NCBI GenBank assembly: GCA_946886865.1
Contig: CAMPJI010000017.1
Location: forward strand, 1 to 42,903
Reading direction: 5' to 3'
From: an uncultured Lysobacterales bacterium
GTDB taxonomy: Bacteria; Pseudomonadota; Gammaproteobacteria; Xanthomonadales; Xanthomonadaceae
DNA: 42,903 bases
Below are positions 19,514 to 29,924 of the stretch, piece after piece (the first letter of the stretch is position 1; every line of letters starts with the position of its first letter). A program made the position numbers and the translations under genes. The notes beneath the pieces are model-generated. The model was given only the letters and a program-made list of their open reading frames with translations, was not told where the DNA came from and made no database searches.

Positions 19514-21055
19514 ATGCTGCGATCCACCGCCGTTTTCAGCGCGATGACGTTCCTGTCGCGCATCGCGGGCTACGTGCGCGACGCGATACAGGCGCACCTG
19601 TTCGGGGCCAGCGCGGCGATGAGCGCGTTCGTGGTCGCCTACCGCATCCCCAACTACCTGCGTCGGATCTTCGCCGAGGGGTCGTTCTCCTCGGCGTTCG
19701 TCCCGGTGCTGTCGGAACTCAAGCAGCGCGGCGACCAGAAGGCGCTGCAGGACTTCCTCGACCACGTCGCCGGGGCGCTGCTGGCCATCGTGATCGTGGT
19801 CAGCGGCCTGGGCATGCTGGCGGCGCCGTGGATCGCCGAGCTGTTCCTCCTGTTCGCCGCGCCCGACGCGGTGACCGTGCCGCTGGCCGCCGACATGCTG
19901 CGGGTGACCTTCCCGTACCTGACGTTCATTTCGATGACCGCACTGGCGGGCGCGGTGCTCAACAGCTTCCGCCATTTCGGCCTGCCTGCGTTGACGCCGG
20001 TGCTGCACAACCTGGTCCTGATCGCCGCGATGCTGCTGGTGGCCGGCTATTTCGACGTCCCGGAGAAGGCGCTGGCGTGGGGCGTGCTGGCGGCCGGCGT
20101 CCTGCAGATGCTGGTGCTGTGGCCGGCAATGGGGCGACTGGGTATCCGCCCGCGCATGCGCTTCAACCTGCGCCACCAGGGTGTGCGCAAGGTCGGTCGG
20201 CTGATGCTGCCGACCATCTTTTCCTCGTCCGTGGCGCAGGTGAACCTGCTGGTCGGCACCGTCTTCGCATCGCTCCTGGTGCCGGCCGCGCAGTCGTGGC
20301 TGTATTACTCCGACCGCCTGACCGAGCTGCCGCTGGGCCTGTTCGGCGTGGCGATCGGCACCGTCATCCTGCCGCAGCTCTCGCGCCACCACGCCGACGA
20401 CGACGCCGACGGCTACTCGCGTTCGCTCGACTGGGGGCTGCGTACCGTGATGCTCATCGGCATGCCGGCGGCGCTGGGGCTGGCGTTGCTCGCCGAGCCG
20501 CTGACGGCCTCGCTGTTCCGGCGCGGGGCCTTCACCGACGAGGACACGCGAATGGTGGGCTACGCGCTCATGGCGATGAGCGTGGGCATCCCGACCTTCA
20601 TGCTGAGCAAGGTGCTGCTGCCGGCGTTCTATGCCCGGCAGGACACGCGTACGCCGATGCGTGCCGCCGTCATCACCGTGGTCGCCAACGTGGTGCTGAC
20701 GGTCGCGCTGGTCACGCCGCTGTGGATGGCCGGGTTCGAAGCCGCGCACGTCGGCATCGCGGGCGCCACCGCGCTGGCGGGCGTGCTCAATGCGGGGCTG
20801 CTGTGGCGCTACCTTCGCCGCGACGGCGTCTATCGCGCCGCGCCCGGCTGGACGGGGTGGTTGCTGCGCATCGTCGCCGGTCTGCTGGCGATGACGGCGG
20901 CCGTGTTGGCAGTGCGCGCTTACGTCGGTGATTGGACGGCGCTGTCGATGCTCTGGCGCTGGGTCTGGCTGCTGGCTGCGGTCTCGGTCGGCGCCGCCGC
21001 CTACGGCGCAGTGCTCGTCGCGCTGGGCTTGCGCCCCCGCCATCTGCGGCATTGA
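19514..21055 (+). CDS. murJ: Lipid II flippase MurJ
   Basis: From the ATG at 19514 the protein has 513 residues (E. coli MurJ has 511), with about 14 membrane segments of the MOP/MVF superfamily. It moves lipid II across the inner membrane for peptidoglycan synthesis. The conserved start ([20 protein letters not shown]), the [20 protein letters not shown] segment and the central arginine-lined cavity helices are present. The frame is open upstream: a TTG at 19448 ([15 protein letters not shown]) would add 22 Pro/Ala-rich residues and cannot be excluded. The gene is divergent from rpsT and followed by a REP-like palindrome at 21063-21142. Confidence 0.95.
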   Translation: MLRSTAVFSAMTFLSRIAGYVRDAIQAHLFGASAAMSAFVVAYRIPNYLRRIFAEGSFSSAFVPVLSELKQRGDQKALQDFLDHVAGALLAIVIVVSGLGMLAAPWIAELFLLFAAPDAVTVPLAADMLRVTFPYLTFISMTALAGAVLNSFRHFGLPALTPVLHNLVLIAAMLLVAGYFDVPEKALAWGVLAAGVLQMLVLWPAMGRLGIRPRMRFNLRHQGVRKVGRLMLPTIFSSSVAQVNLLVGTVFASLLVPAAQSWLYYSDRLTELPLGLFGVAIGTVILPQLSRHHADDDADGYSRSLDWGLRTVMLIGMPAALGLALLAEPLTASLFRRGAFTDEDTRMVGYALMAMSVGIPTFMLSKVLLPAFYARQDTRTPMRAAVITVVANVVLTVALVTPLWMAGFEAAHVGIAGATALAGVLNAGLLWRYLRRDGVYRAAPGWTGWLLRIVAGLLAMTAAVLAVRAYVGDWTALSMLWRWVWLLAAVSVGAAAYGAVLVALGLRPRHLRH

Positions 21056-21062
21056 CCGTCGT

Positions 21063-21142
21063 CTGTAGGAGCGGCTTCAGCCGCGATCGTGGAATCAATC
21101 GCAAGGGTCGGCTTGCGATCGCGGCTGAAGCCGCTCCTACAG
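21063..21142. repeat. REP-like pair forming a 27-bp perfect inverted repeat
   Basis: Two units face each other: 21063-21089 and 21116-21142 are exact reverse complements over 27 bases (CTGTAGGAGCGGC...GATCG), with a 26-base spacer. Transcribed, they would form a very stable hairpin at the murJ 3' end. They lie between murJ and the ribF promoter. Confidence 0.92.
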
Positions 21143-21193
21143 GAATGCGGGGTCGGAGGGCAGGCCCAATGCCGGCCAAACCCGCACCCCGGC

Positions 21194-21199
21194 TATACT
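21194..21199 (+). promoter_or_regulatory. -10 element of ribF, probable leaderless start
   Basis: TATACT ends 7 bases before the ribF ATG (21207), so transcription should begin at about 21206-21207. No Shine-Dalgarno and no clear -35 are seen. Confidence 0.45.
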
Positions 21200-21206
21200 T
21201 CCCGCG

Positions 21207-22154
21207 ATGAGCAGGCTGTTCCGAGACGTCGACGGCGGGCCCCGATGCCCGCACGGCAGTGTGGTCTGCATCGGCGCTTTCGACGGCCTGCACCTGGGGC
21301 ATCGGGCACTGGTGCGCCACGCCGTGGCCCGCGCGCGGGCGCTCGGCGTCGCCGCGGTTGCACTCACCTTCGAACCCCTGCCGCGCGAGTACTTCGCGCC
21401 TGACGCACCGCCGCCGCGCCTGCTGTCGGCCCGAGCCAAGGCCACCGGCCTGCTGGACCTGGGTGTGGACCAGGTGGGCCTGCTGCGGTTCGACGCGCGC
21501 ATGGCGGGGATGTCGGCTGAAGCCTTCTGTCGCGATGTGCTGGCCGGGCGGCTGGACGCGCGCGAAGTGTGGGTCGGCCCGTGCTTCCGGTTCGGCAAGG
21601 GGCGGGCGGGTGACCTGGCCGTGCTGCGTGCGCAGGGCGCCGAGCTGGGCTTCGAGGCCGGCGAGATCGACCCTGTCCTGCTCGACGGCGAGCGCGTGTC
21701 CAGCACCCGCATCCGCGCGGCGCTCCAGGCCGGCGACTTCGCTCTGGCCGAGCGGCTGTTGGGGCGGCCGTATGCCATCGGTGCGCGGGTGCGCCGCGGC
21801 CGCCAACTGGGCCGCACCCTCGGCTATCCCACCGCCAACCTGCATTTCGATGGCGACACGCCGGCGCTGTCGGGCATCTACGCCACGCGCGTCCATGGTG
21901 TGGGGCCCGATGCCTGGCCTTCGGTGTCCAGCCTCGGCACGCGGCCGACGGTGGACGGCGTGGAGCCCCTGCTGGAAGCCCACCTGTTCGATTTCGATGG
22001 CGACCTCTACGGGCGCCGGATCGAGGTCGAGTTCGTCGCCCGCCTGCGCGACGAGGAAAAGTTCGACACCCTGGCCGCCCTGACGGCCCAGATGCACCGT
22101 GACGCCGAGCAGGCGCGCGCCCTCCTGCACCACGACCGAAGAGCGACTGCGTGA
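21207..22154 (+). CDS. ribF: Bifunctional riboflavin kinase / FAD synthetase
   Basis: This 315-residue cytoplasmic enzyme makes FMN and then FAD. The N-terminal adenylyltransferase domain has the nucleotide-binding [10 protein letters not shown] (23-32) and [15 protein letters not shown]. The C-terminal kinase domain starts near 185, with [20 protein letters not shown] followed by the GYPTANL loop that binds Mg-ATP. The ATG at 21207 sits just after a TATACT hexamer. The stop overlaps the GTG start of ileS (GTGA), the usual ribF-ileS linkage, so ileS translation is coupled to ribF. The order murJ-ribF-ileS-lspA-ispH is a conserved gammaproteobacterial block. Confidence 0.97.
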   Translation: MSRLFRDVDGGPRCPHGSVVCIGAFDGLHLGHRALVRHAVARARALGVAAVALTFEPLPREYFAPDAPPPRLLSARAKATGLLDLGVDQVGLLRFDARMAGMSAEAFCRDVLAGRLDAREVWVGPCFRFGKGRAGDLAVLRAQGAELGFEAGEIDPVLLDGERVSSTRIRAALQAGDFALAERLLGRPYAIGARVRRGRQLGRTLGYPTANLHFDGDTPALSGIYATRVHGVGPDAWPSVSSLGTRPTVDGVEPLLEAHLFDFDGDLYGRRIEVEFVARLRDEEKFDTLAALTAQMHRDAEQARALLHHDRRATA

Positions 22155-25030
22155 GCGCCAAGACCGACGACGCCAACCCCTACAAGGCCACGCTGCACCT
22201 GCCGGCCACCGAGTTCCCGATGCGCGGCGACCTGCCCAAGCGCGAGCCGAAGATGCTCGCCCACTGGGAGGAGACCGGGCTGTACCAGCGCATCCGCGAG
22301 CAGGTGCGTGGACGGGCGCGCAGCTTCGTGCTGCACGACGGCCCGCCGTACGCCAACGGCGCGATCCACATCGGCCACGCCGTCAACAAGGTGCTGAAGG
22401 ACGTGGTGGTGAAGTCGCGGCTGCTGTCGGATTTCGACGCGCCCTACGTGCCGGGGTGGGACTGCCACGGCCTGCCGATCGAGCTGGCGGTGGAAAAGAA
22501 GCACGGCAAGGTCGGCGACAAGCTCGATGCCGCTGCCTTCCGCCAGAAGTGCCGCGAATACGCCGCCGAGCAGATCGACATCCAGCGCCGCGACTTCAAG
22601 CGCCTGGGCGTGCTGGGCGACTGGGACAACCCGTACCGCACGATGGACTTCCGCTACGAGGCGGACATGCTGCGCGCGCTGGCGAAGATCGTCGAGCGCG
22701 GCCACCTGCTGCGCGGCGCCAAGCCGGTGCACTGGTGCTTCGATTGCGGTTCGGCGCTGGCCGAGGCGGAGATCGAGTACGCCGACAAGGTGTCCCCGGC
22801 GATCGACGTCGCCTACGCCGCGCGCCAGCCGGCCAAGCTGGCGGGTGCGTTCGGCGTGGCCGTGGGCGAGGGCGATGCGGTTGCCATGCCGATCTGGACC
22901 ACCACGCCGTGGACGCTGCCCGCGAGTCTGGCGGTGTCCGTCGGCGCCGACCTGGAGTACGTGCTGGTCGAGGGGCCCGCGGCGCCGTCGGGCGGCCGCC
23001 GCCTGCTGGTACTGGCGGCCGCCCTGGCCGAGCGCGCGCTGGCGCGTTACGGCGTAGAGCGCCTCGTCGAGCTCGGCCGTGTTACCGGCACCGAGCTCGA
23101 AGGGCTGAAGCTCCAGCACCCCTTCTACGCAGGCCGGGACATCCCCGTGCTGCTGGGCGAGCACGTCTCGGCCGAAGACGGCACCGGGGCGGTGCACACC
23201 GCGCCCGGCCACGGCCAGGAAGACTTCGTGGTGTCGCAGCAGTACGGCCTGCTCGACGGGCTGGAGGCCTCCACCCTCAACCCGGTCGACGCGCGCGGCG
23301 TGTACCTGCCCTCGACGCCGCCGGCCGACGGCGTGGCGCTGGCCGGCCAGCACATCTGGAAGGCCAACGACGCCATCGTCGACGTGCTGCGCGGCAACGG
23401 CACGCTGCTCGCGTTCGAGCGGCTCAACCACAGCTATCCGCATTGCTGGCGCCACAAGACGCCGGTGGCGTTCCGCGCCACGCCGCAGTGGTTCATCTCG
23501 ATGGAGCAGGCCAACCTGCGCCGTGACGCGCTGGCGCAGATCGGCCAGGTGAAGTGGGTGCCGGAGTGGGGCGAGGCGCGCATCGCGGGCATGGTCGAGG
23601 GCCGGCCTGACTGGACGATCTCGCGCCAGCGCTACTGGGGCGTGCCGATCGCGCTGTTCATCGATCGCGAGACGAAAGAGCCGCATCCGCGCGCCGCCGA
23701 GTTGATGCGCCAGGCCGCCGAGCGGGTCGAACAGGCCGGTGTCGATGCCTGGTACGCGCTCGACCCGGCCGAGCTGCTGGGCGACGACGCCGAGCGCTAC
23801 GAGAAGGTCACCGACATCCTCGACGTCTGGTTCGATTCCGGCGTCACCCACGACTGCGTGCTGGCGCAGCGGGGCGAAGACGGCTTGCGCAAGCCGGCCG
23901 ACCTGTACCTGGAAGGCTCGGACCAGCACCGCGGCTGGTTCCAGAGCTCGCTGCTGACGGGCGTGGCGATGGACGGCGTGGCCCCGTACCGGCAGGTGCT
24001 GACGCACGGCTTCACCGTGGACGCGCAGGGCAAGAAGATGTCCAAGTCGCTGGGCAACGTGGTGGAGCCGCAGAAGGTCATCGATGCGATGGGCGCGGAC
24101 GTGCTGCGGCTGTGGATCGCCTCGGCCGATTACCGCAACGAGATGTCGGTGTCCGACGACATCCTCAAGCGCAGCGCCGACGCCTACCGCCGCATCCGCA
24201 ACACCGCGCGCTTCCTGCTGGGCAACCTGCACGGCTTCGAGCCGGCCACCCACTTGCGCGAGCTGGACGACATGGTCGCGCTGGACGCATGGATCGTGCA
24301 CCGCGCCCACGAACTGCAGGGCCGCATCACCGAGGCGTACGAGCGTTATGACTTCGCCGAGGTGGTGCAGATCCTGTCGAACTTCTGCAGCGTCGACCTG
24401 GGCTCGCTGTACCTGGACGTCACCAAGGACCGCCTGTACACGATGCAGGAGGACTCGCGCGGCCGCCGCTCGGCGCAGAGCGCGATGTACCGCGTGGCCG
24501 AGGCGTTCGTGCGCTGGATCGCGCCGATCCTGAGCTTCACCGCCGAGGAGATGTGGGGCCACCTGTCGGCCCCGGCCACGGGGGAGCGCGCCGGGCATGT
24601 CCTGTTCACGACCTGGTACGACGGCCTGGCTCCGCTGCCGCCCGAGGCGCCGCTGACGGCCGCCGACTTCAAGCGCCTGCTGGCACTGCGCGAGTCGGTC
24701 AGCCGCACGCTGGAGCCGATGCGCGCCGCCGGTACCATCGGCGCGGCACTGGAAGCGGAGATCGCCCTGGCCTGCGGGGTATCGGAGCAGAACTGGTTGG
24801 CGCCGTTCGTGGACGAGTTGCGGTTCCTGTTCATCACCGGCGACGTGTCGGTGGTAGCGGACGATGCGGCGAAGGACATCGCGGTGTCGGCGACGGCCAG
24901 CGACAAACCCAAGTGCGCCCGGTGCTGGCACTACCGCGGCGATGTCGGCGAGCATGCGGCGCACCCGACCCTGTGCGGTCGCTGCGTGGACAATGTCGAC
25001 GGGCAGGGGGAGGACCGGCTCTGGTTCTGA
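22151..25030 (+). CDS. ileS: Isoleucyl-tRNA synthetase
   Basis: This 959-residue class Ia synthetase charges tRNA-Ile. The HIGH motif is at 73-76 ([10 protein letters not shown]) and KMSKS at about 629-633 ([10 protein letters not shown]). The CP1 editing domain lies between ([14 protein letters not shown]...). The C-terminal zinc finger [11 protein letters not shown]...CGRCVDN ends the protein, so it is the bacterial type with a zinc-binding tail, not the mupirocin-resistant type. The start is GTG at 22151, overlapping the ribF stop by four bases, which implies translational coupling. About 210 non-coding bases separate it from lspA. Confidence 0.98.
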   Translation: MSAKTDDANPYKATLHLPATEFPMRGDLPKREPKMLAHWEETGLYQRIREQVRGRARSFVLHDGPPYANGAIHIGHAVNKVLKDVVVKSRLLSDFDAPYVPGWDCHGLPIELAVEKKHGKVGDKLDAAAFRQKCREYAAEQIDIQRRDFKRLGVLGDWDNPYRTMDFRYEADMLRALAKIVERGHLLRGAKPVHWCFDCGSALAEAEIEYADKVSPAIDVAYAARQPAKLAGAFGVAVGEGDAVAMPIWTTTPWTLPASLAVSVGADLEYVLVEGPAAPSGGRRLLVLAAALAERALARYGVERLVELGRVTGTELEGLKLQHPFYAGRDIPVLLGEHVSAEDGTGAVHTAPGHGQEDFVVSQQYGLLDGLEASTLNPVDARGVYLPSTPPADGVALAGQHIWKANDAIVDVLRGNGTLLAFERLNHSYPHCWRHKTPVAFRATPQWFISMEQANLRRDALAQIGQVKWVPEWGEARIAGMVEGRPDWTISRQRYWGVPIALFIDRETKEPHPRAAELMRQAAERVEQAGVDAWYALDPAELLGDDAERYEKVTDILDVWFDSGVTHDCVLAQRGEDGLRKPADLYLEGSDQHRGWFQSSLLTGVAMDGVAPYRQVLTHGFTVDAQGKKMSKSLGNVVEPQKVIDAMGADVLRLWIASADYRNEMSVSDDILKRSADAYRRIRNTARFLLGNLHGFEPATHLRELDDMVALDAWIVHRAHELQGRITEAYERYDFAEVVQILSNFCSVDLGSLYLDVTKDRLYTMQEDSRGRRSAQSAMYRVAEAFVRWIAPILSFTAEEMWGHLSAPATGERAGHVLFTTWYDGLAPLPPEAPLTAADFKRLLALRESVSRTLEPMRAAGTIGAALEAEIALACGVSEQNWLAPFVDELRFLFITGDVSVVADDAAKDIAVSATASDKPKCARCWHYRGDVGEHAAHPTLCGRCVDNVDGQGEDRLWF

Positions 25031-25098
25031 CGCGCTAGGCAGGGATTTGATGGCCGTTCCTGCGAACGCAGCAACCCATCCTGATCGTCAGCCGTATG

Positions 25099-25126
25099 GT
25101 CAAGATGGACCCCGGTGTTGGCCGGG
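25099..25126 (-). repeat. Dispersed palindromic repeat, inverted copy
   Basis: On the minus strand it reads ATCCCGGCCAACACCGGGGT followed by CCA. This is a diverged relative of the CCCGGCGAAAGCCGGGATCC elements at 4466-4496 and 33917-33950. It sits in the 210-base gap between ileS and lspA, which otherwise shows nothing recognisable. Confidence 0.5.
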
Positions 25127-25240
25127 ATGACGGCCTGGAGTGTCGGCAAGCCCGCCCGTGCCTGACACGCTTGAATGCGGCATCACGAAATCGACGTCGG
25201 CCCGGAGCGGCCGGCCACCACCGCACCACCACGGACCCCC

Positions 25241-25747
25241 ATGCAAAAGCCCACCCCAAATGCACTTCCCTGGCTCGCGTTCTCCGCCCTGATACTGGTG
25301 CTGGACCAGCTGACCAAGTACTGGGTGCTGACCTCGCTGCCCGAGTACACGGCCATCCCGGTGATCGAGGGCGTCTGGAACTGGTACCGCACCTACAACA
25401 CGGGCGCGGCCTTCAGCTTCCTGGCCGATGCCGGCGGCTGGCAGAAGTACTTCTTCCTGGTGCTGGCGGTCGGCATTTCCGGCTTGCTCGCGTTCTGGCT
25501 GTCGCGCACCCCGCGTGGCGACTGGAAGACGGCGCTGCCCTACGCGCTGGTCATCGGTGGGGCGATCGGCAATGTCATCGACCGGATGGTGCACGGCCAC
25601 GTGGTCGACTTCATCCAGTGGCACTGGCAGGACTATTACTGGCCGGCCTTCAACATCGCCGACATGGCGATCGTCGGAGGGGCCATCGGCATCGCCCTGT
25701 TCGGGCTGTTCAGCGGCAAGCCCGCCGCGGAACGGGGCAAGGCGTAA
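25241..25747 (+). CDS. lspA: Lipoprotein signal peptidase (signal peptidase II)
   Basis: This 168-residue inner-membrane aspartic protease has four transmembrane segments. It removes signal peptides from prolipoproteins after diacylglyceryl transfer. The conserved blocks are [38 protein letters not shown] and AFNIADMAI. The catalytic dyad is D123 (VVDF) and D141 (NIAD). The ATG at 25241 gives the standard N-terminus; the frame open upstream adds an unrelated polar segment. It sits ten bases before ispH, as in many proteobacteria, and would process the several lipoproteins of this window. Confidence 0.97.
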   Translation: MQKPTPNALPWLAFSALILVLDQLTKYWVLTSLPEYTAIPVIEGVWNWYRTYNTGAAFSFLADAGGWQKYFFLVLAVGISGLLAFWLSRTPRGDWKTALPYALVIGGAIGNVIDRMVHGHVVDFIQWHWQDYYWPAFNIADMAIVGGAIGIALFGLFSGKPAAERGKA

Positions 25748-25750
25748 AAT
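25745..25750 (+). promoter_or_regulatory. -10-like hexamer before ispH, possible leaderless start
   Basis: TAAAAT overlaps the lspA stop (TAA) and ends 7 bases before the ispH ATG, placing a possible internal start at about 25757. There is no clear -35, and read-through from lspA is equally likely. Confidence 0.35.
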
Positions 25751-25757
25751 CGGCGCG

Positions 25758-26708
25758 ATGGACATCCTGCTCGCCAATCCCCGCGGCTTCTGTGCCGGCG
25801 TCGACCGCGCGATCGAGATCGTCAACCGCGCGCTGGAGTCACTGGGCGCGCCGATCTACGTGCGCCACGAGGTCGTCCACAACCGCTTCGTGGTCGACGA
25901 CCTCAAGCAGCGCGGCGCCGTGTTCGTCGAGGAACTGCACGAGGTGCCCGACGGCGCCACGGTGATCTTCAGCGCCCATGGCGTGTCGAAGGCCGTGCGC
26001 GAGGAAGCCGACCGCCGTGGCCTGAAGGTGTTCGACGCCACCTGCCCGCTCGTGACCAAGGTGCACCTGGAGGTCGCGCGCCAGTGCCGCGCCGGGCGCG
26101 ACATGGTGCTGATCGGACACGAGGGGCATCCGGAAGTCGAAGGCACGATGGGGCAGTGGAGCGCGCACAGCGGCGGTGGCGCCATTTATCTGGTGGAGGA
26201 CCTGGCCGACGTCGCCACGCTGCAGTTGGCCCAGCCGGAGAACTGCGCCTACACCACGCAGACGACGCTGTCGGTGGACGACACCCGCGGCATCATCGCC
26301 GCGCTGCGCGAGCGCTTCCCGGCGATCCAGGGTCCGAAGAACGACGACATCTGCTACGCCACCCAGAACCGGCAGGACGCGGTGCGCGACCTGTCCGCCC
26401 AGTGCGACCTCGTGCTGGTGGTGGGCTCGGTCAACAGCTCCAACTCCAACCGCCTGCGCGAACTGGCCGAGCGCCAGGGCGTGGAAGCGCACCTGATCGA
26501 CGGCGCTGACGAGATCGACCCGGCGTGGGTCGCCGGTCGGCGCCGCATCGGCATCACCGCCGGTGCGTCCGCGCCCGAGGTGCTGGTGCAGGGCGTGATC
26601 GATCGCCTGCGCGCGCTGGGTGCCGGGGAGCTGGCCGAGCTGGCCGGCGAGCCCGAGAACATGGTGTTCGCGTTGCCCAAGGAGTTGCGGCTCCAGCTGG
26701 TCGATTGA
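25758..26708 (+). CDS. ispH: 4-hydroxy-3-methylbut-2-enyl diphosphate reductase
   Basis: This 316-residue last enzyme of the MEP pathway reduces HMBPP to IPP and DMAPP. The three ligands of the [4Fe-4S] cluster are C12 ([11 protein letters not shown]), C96 (DATCPLV) and C199 ([11 protein letters not shown]). The substrate-binding H41, H74, H124 and the proton relay E126 ([11 protein letters not shown]) are in place. The ATG is ten bases after the lspA stop; no good Shine-Dalgarno is visible, and a TAAAAT hexamer lies just upstream. The gene is followed by the promoter and gene of tRNA-Thr. Confidence 0.98.
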   Translation: MDILLANPRGFCAGVDRAIEIVNRALESLGAPIYVRHEVVHNRFVVDDLKQRGAVFVEELHEVPDGATVIFSAHGVSKAVREEADRRGLKVFDATCPLVTKVHLEVARQCRAGRDMVLIGHEGHPEVEGTMGQWSAHSGGGAIYLVEDLADVATLQLAQPENCAYTTQTTLSVDDTRGIIAALRERFPAIQGPKNDDICYATQNRQDAVRDLSAQCDLVLVVGSVNSSNSNRLRELAERQGVEAHLIDGADEIDPAWVAGRRRIGITAGASAPEVLVQGVIDRLRALGAGELAELAGEPENMVFALPKELRLQLVD

Positions 26709-26731
26709 GCGCAGGTTGGCGGCGGGCTCGA

Positions 26732-26761
26732 TTGACCCTGCCGCGCGCCGCGCCCTACAAT
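26732..26761 (+). promoter_or_regulatory. Sigma-70 promoter of tRNA-Thr
   Basis: TTGACC (26732-26737) and TACAAT (26756-26761) are separated by 18 bases, about 52 bases before the mature tRNA. It is the best sigma-70 match in the window. Confidence 0.75.
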
Positions 26762-26812
26762 CCGCTCCCTTGCGGCGCCTCGCCGCCGGCCCCCGGGCCA
26801 CCCGAAGTCCCC

Positions 26813-26888
26813 GCCGGAATAGCTCAGTTGGTAGAGCGGCGCATTCGTAATGCGTAGGTCGTAGGTTCGATTCCTATTTCCGGCACCA
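26813..26888 (+). tRNA. tRNA-Thr (anticodon CGT)
   Basis: This is a 76-base cloverleaf with encoded CCA. The acceptor stem GCCGGAA/TTCCGGC is fully paired. The D arm has GCTC/GAGC with an AGTTGGTA loop. The anticodon arm is GCGCA-TTCGTAA-TGCGT with anticodon CGT, reading ACG codons. The T arm is GTAGG-TTCGATT-CCTAT. The discriminator base is A (26885). It stands alone between ispH and radA with its own promoter and terminator. Confidence 0.97.
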
Positions 26889-26922
26889 ATCCCGCGTACC
26901 GCGCACCGCGCGTACGTTCCGG

Positions 26923-26953
26923 AAGGCCCGCCTCGGCGGGCCTTCTTGGTTTC
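26923..26953 (+). terminator. Terminator of tRNA-Thr
   Basis: A 10-bp stem AAGGCCCGCC / GGCGGGCCTT with a TC loop spans 26923-26944 and is followed by CTTGGTTT. Confidence 0.85.
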
Positions 26954-27076
26954 CGATCCAGCCCTCTTGAATTGCGCCCCACCGGCGGGCCGTCTGCGCT
27001 GCCCCGGCGCCGTGCGTCTCGCCCGGCGCGAATGGCACGGGCTAGAGTGCGCGTTCCCGACGCAGCCCGACGCCCC

Positions 27077-28483
27077 ATGCCCAAGACCGCCACCAAGCCT
27101 GCCAGCAAGGCGCGCACCGCCTACGTCTGCTCCGAGTGCGGTGCCGACCACAACAAGTGGCAGGGCCAGTGCGCCGAATGCAATGCGTGGAACTCGTTGA
27201 GCGAATTCGTCGTGGAGCCGGCCTCCGCCGCCAAGGGCGTCGCCGCGTCGCGGCGCGCCAGCTGGGCGGGCAAGGCGGACGCGCCTGCGGTGACGCCGCT
27301 GAAGGACGTCAGCCACTCCGAGGAATCGCGCATCAGCACCGGCATCGGCGAGTTCGACCGCGTACTTGGTGGCGGCCTCGTGCATGGCGCCGTCGTGCTG
27401 GTGGGCGGTGACCCGGGCATCGGCAAATCCACGCTGCTGCTGCAGGCGGTGTCGCACATGGCCGGGCGGCTGCCGGGTCTGTACGTGACCGGCGAGGAAT
27501 CCCTGTCGCAGGTCGCCGGGCGCGGCGCGCGCCTGGGCCTGCCACTGGACGGCGTGCACGCGTTGGCCGAAACCGGCATCGAGCGCGTGCTCGAACACGC
27601 CGCGAAGATGAAGCCCGGGCTGATCGTCGCCGACTCGGTGCAGACGCTGTGGACGGAGGAGCTGAGCGCCGCGCCGGGCTCGGTCAGCCAGGTCCGCGAG
27701 AGCGCCGCGCGCCTGGTCCGCTACGCCAAGGAAACCGGCACCTCGGTGTTCCTGGTGGGACACGTGACCAAGGAGGGCGGCATCGCCGGCCCGCGCGTGC
27801 TCGAGCACATGGTCGATGCGGTGCTGTATTTCGAGGGTGAGAGCGGCAGCCGGTTCCGCGTGCTGCGCGCCTTCAAGAACCGCTTCGGCGCCGTCAACGA
27901 ACTGGGCGTGTTCGCGATGGGCGACAAGGGCCTGAAGGAAGTGCCCAACCCGTCGGCGATCTTCCTGTCCGGTGGCAGCACGCGCCAGCCGGGCAGCTGC
28001 GTCATGGTCACGCGCGAAGGCACGCGCCCGTTGCTGGTGGAGGTGCAGGCGCTGGTCGATGCGTCCCCGCTGTCCAACCCGCGCCGCGTGGCGGTGGGCA
28101 TGGAAGGCAACCGCATGGCGATGCTGCTGGCGGTGCTGCACCGGCATGGCGGCGTCGGCGTGGGCGACCAGGACGTGTTCGTCAACGTCGTGGGCGGCAT
28201 CCGCGTGCAGGAGACGGCCGTCGATCTGCCGGTGCTGCTGGCGGTGCTGTCTTCCTTGCGCGATCGGCCGCTGGGCGAGGGCACCATCGCGTTCGGCGAG
28301 GTCGGCCTGTCGGGCGAGATCCGTCCCGTTCCAAACGGCGAGGACCGGTTGAAGGAGGCGGCGACGCACGGTTTCAAGCGCGCGATCGTGGCCAAGGGCA
28401 ATGCACCGCGAGCGGGCCGCGTCGGCGACATGCGGGTGGTCGGCGTGGAGCGCCTGTCGGACGCGCTGTCGGAAGCCGAGTGA
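27077..28483 (+). CDS. radA: DNA repair protein RadA
   Basis: This 468-residue RecA-like protein promotes branch migration in recombinational repair. The N-terminal zinc finger is C18-x2-C21...C32-x2-C35 (YVCSECGADHNKWQGQCAEC). The ATPase core has Walker A GGDPGIGKST (110-119), the RadA-specific KNRFG motif (AFKNRFGAVNELG), and a C-terminal Lon-like domain from ~300 (LPVLLAVLSSLRDRPL...). The ATG at 27077 gives the usual length; the open frame upstream overlaps the tRNA terminator region. The stop overlaps the GTG start of the PAP2-like membrane protein gene. Confidence 0.97.
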   Translation: MPKTATKPASKARTAYVCSECGADHNKWQGQCAECNAWNSLSEFVVEPASAAKGVAASRRASWAGKADAPAVTPLKDVSHSEESRISTGIGEFDRVLGGGLVHGAVVLVGGDPGIGKSTLLLQAVSHMAGRLPGLYVTGEESLSQVAGRGARLGLPLDGVHALAETGIERVLEHAAKMKPGLIVADSVQTLWTEELSAAPGSVSQVRESAARLVRYAKETGTSVFLVGHVTKEGGIAGPRVLEHMVDAVLYFEGESGSRFRVLRAFKNRFGAVNELGVFAMGDKGLKEVPNPSAIFLSGGSTRQPGSCVMVTREGTRPLLVEVQALVDASPLSNPRRVAVGMEGNRMAMLLAVLHRHGGVGVGDQDVFVNVVGGIRVQETAVDLPVLLAVLSSLRDRPLGEGTIAFGEVGLSGEIRPVPNGEDRLKEAATHGFKRAIVAKGNAPRAGRVGDMRVVGVERLSDALSEAE

Positions 28484-29040
28484 GTCCCGTGGCCGCGCAT
28501 GGATTGGCGCGGACGGTGTCGATCGTGCTGCATCCGTTCGCGGTGTTCTCGTTATTGACGCTGCTGGCGGCGTGGGTGCTGGATCGCGATGCACTCCCGC
28601 GCGTAGTGGCGGGGCTCGCGATCGCCGTCGGCGTGATCTGGGTGTTCGTGTGGCGGCGGGTGAGGAGCGGCCGTTGGGGCACGGTGGATGCCTCGCGCCC
28701 GCACGAGCGGCCGCTGCTGTATGCACTGGTGCTCGTGGTGGTGGCGGGACTGTGGGCCTGGTTTGGCATGGCCTCGCCGCTGGCACGCGGCGTGGCCGCG
28801 GCCGGGGCGATGCTGGCGCTGGCCGGGCTGTTGAACCGCTGGATCAAGCTGTCGCTGCACATGGCCAGTCTGGCGTTTGCCGGTGCCGCAGCCTGGCCGC
28901 TGTCGCCGTGGCTGGGCGCCGCCAGCCTCGCGTTGTTGCCGCTGCTGGGCTGGTCGCGGCTGCACCTGCGTCGGCATGCGTGGCCGGAGGTCGTCGGTGG
29001 AACGGTGCTCGGTGCTCTGGCGGGCGCCGCCACCTGGTAG
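28480..29040 (+). CDS. PAP2-like membrane protein
   Basis: The protein has 186 residues with about five or six transmembrane helices. Parts of the PAP2 phosphatase signature are visible: DASRPHERPLLYA in place of K-x6-RP, LNRWIKLSLHMAS in place of PSGH, and SRLHLRRHAWPEVVGG in place of SR-x5-H-x3-D. The last motif keeps Ser, Arg and the catalytic His, but has Glu in place of Asp. It may act on lipid phosphates such as undecaprenyl pyrophosphate or phosphatidic acid, though activity with these changes is uncertain. GTG 28480 overlaps the radA stop (GTGA). It is convergent with ypjD, eight bases away, so their 3' ends may overlap. Confidence 0.78.
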   Translation: MSPVAAHGLARTVSIVLHPFAVFSLLTLLAAWVLDRDALPRVVAGLAIAVGVIWVFVWRRVRSGRWGTVDASRPHERPLLYALVLVVVAGLWAWFGMASPLARGVAAAGAMLALAGLLNRWIKLSLHMASLAFAGAAAWPLSPWLGAASLALLPLLGWSRLHLRRHAWPEVVGGTVLGALAGAATW

Positions 29041-29047
29041 CGCAGGG

Positions 29048-29836
29048 TCAGGCGCGGCCGAGCACCAGCTCCAGCACGAACTTGCTGCCGAAGTAGCTCA
29101 ACACCAGCAGGGCCATCGCCACCAGCGTCCAGCGCACCGCGGTCGTGCCGCGCCAGCCGCGGCGCCAGCGGCCCAGCAGCAGGCCGCCGAAGATCAGCCA
29201 GGACAGCACGCTGAGCACCGTCTTGTGGACCAGCCGCTGCGCCAGCAGGTCCTGCACGAACAGCACGCCCGTCAGCAGCGTGGCCGTCAGCAGGACGAAG
29301 CCGACGGCGACGGTGCGGAACAGCAGCGTTTCCAGTTCGACCAGCGGGGGCAGGGCGCGCAGCCAGCCGTGGAACTCGCGCCGGCGCAACGCGCGCTCCT
29401 GCGCCCACAGCATCAGCGCCAGCAACGCGGCCACCGCGAGCGCGGCATACGCCAGCAGGGCCAGCCACGCGTGCAATTGCAGGCGCCAGTCCAGCGGTGC
29501 GCTCGCCTCGGTGCCATGCAGGACGTAGCCGAGCAGGGACGCCGCCGCGAGCGGGAACACCACCACCCCCAGCGCCGCCATCCGCCCGCTCGCGCCGTAC
29601 AGCGCGGTCAATGCGGCCATGCCCAGCCCGACCAGCGACAGCGCGGCGAAGAAGTGGAGATCCGCGCCACCCGGGGCACGCCACGCGAGGGCATGGTCCA
29701 TCGCGTGCAGGACGATCGCGCCCGCCGCCGGCCACAGCCAATGCCGCCCGATGGCGCCGCCCCCCTTGGAGACCCCCGCGGCCAGAAGTCCCGAGGACGC
29801 GAGGTACAGCGCGGCGGCGATGAGAACGATTGTCAT
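29048..29836 (-). CDS. ypjD: Inner-membrane CcsA/YpjD-type protein
   Basis: This 262-residue membrane protein has eight or so hydrophobic helices and matches the cytochrome c assembly (CcsA/CcmC-like) fold: LHFFAALSLVGLGMAALTAL, LQLHAWLALLAYAAL, and HKTVLSVLSWLIFGGLLLGR with conserved His residues. It lies divergent from ffh, as ypjD does in E. coli. Its role is not firmly known; heme handling is inferred from the family. The ATG at 29836 gives the standard start MTIVLIAAALYLAS. The frame continues upstream across the divergent ffh promoter and is not used. Confidence 0.9.
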   Translation of the reverse strand: MTIVLIAAALYLASSGLLAAGVSKGGGAIGRHWLWPAAGAIVLHAMDHALAWRAPGGADLHFFAALSLVGLGMAALTALYGASGRMAALGVVVFPLAAASLLGYVLHGTEASAPLDWRLQLHAWLALLAYAALAVAALLALMLWAQERALRRREFHGWLRALPPLVELETLLFRTVAVGFVLLTATLLTGVLFVQDLLAQRLVHKTVLSVLSWLIFGGLLLGRWRRGWRGTTAVRWTLVAMALLVLSYFGSKFVLELVLGRA

Positions 29837-29878
29837 CGCCGCAGTGTCGCACAGGCCGGGAGGCAAAGGCCGCCGGGC

Positions 29879-29884
29879 TATACT
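29879..29884 (+). promoter_or_regulatory. -10 element of ffh
   Basis: TATACT in the context GGGCTATACTTCGCG predicts a start at about 29891 and a ~34-base leader with AAGG before the ffh ATG. The same TATACTTC word forms the ribF -10. Confidence 0.45.
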
Positions 29885-29924
29885 TCGCGCCCCCGTTTCC
29901 CGCCGTTCGCAAGGTAGTCCGACG

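Noticed and set aside
22007..24964. 985-codon open frame on minus opposite ribF/ileS
   Set aside because: Antisense shadow of ileS; composition rich in Arg, His and Gln, and no domain recognised.
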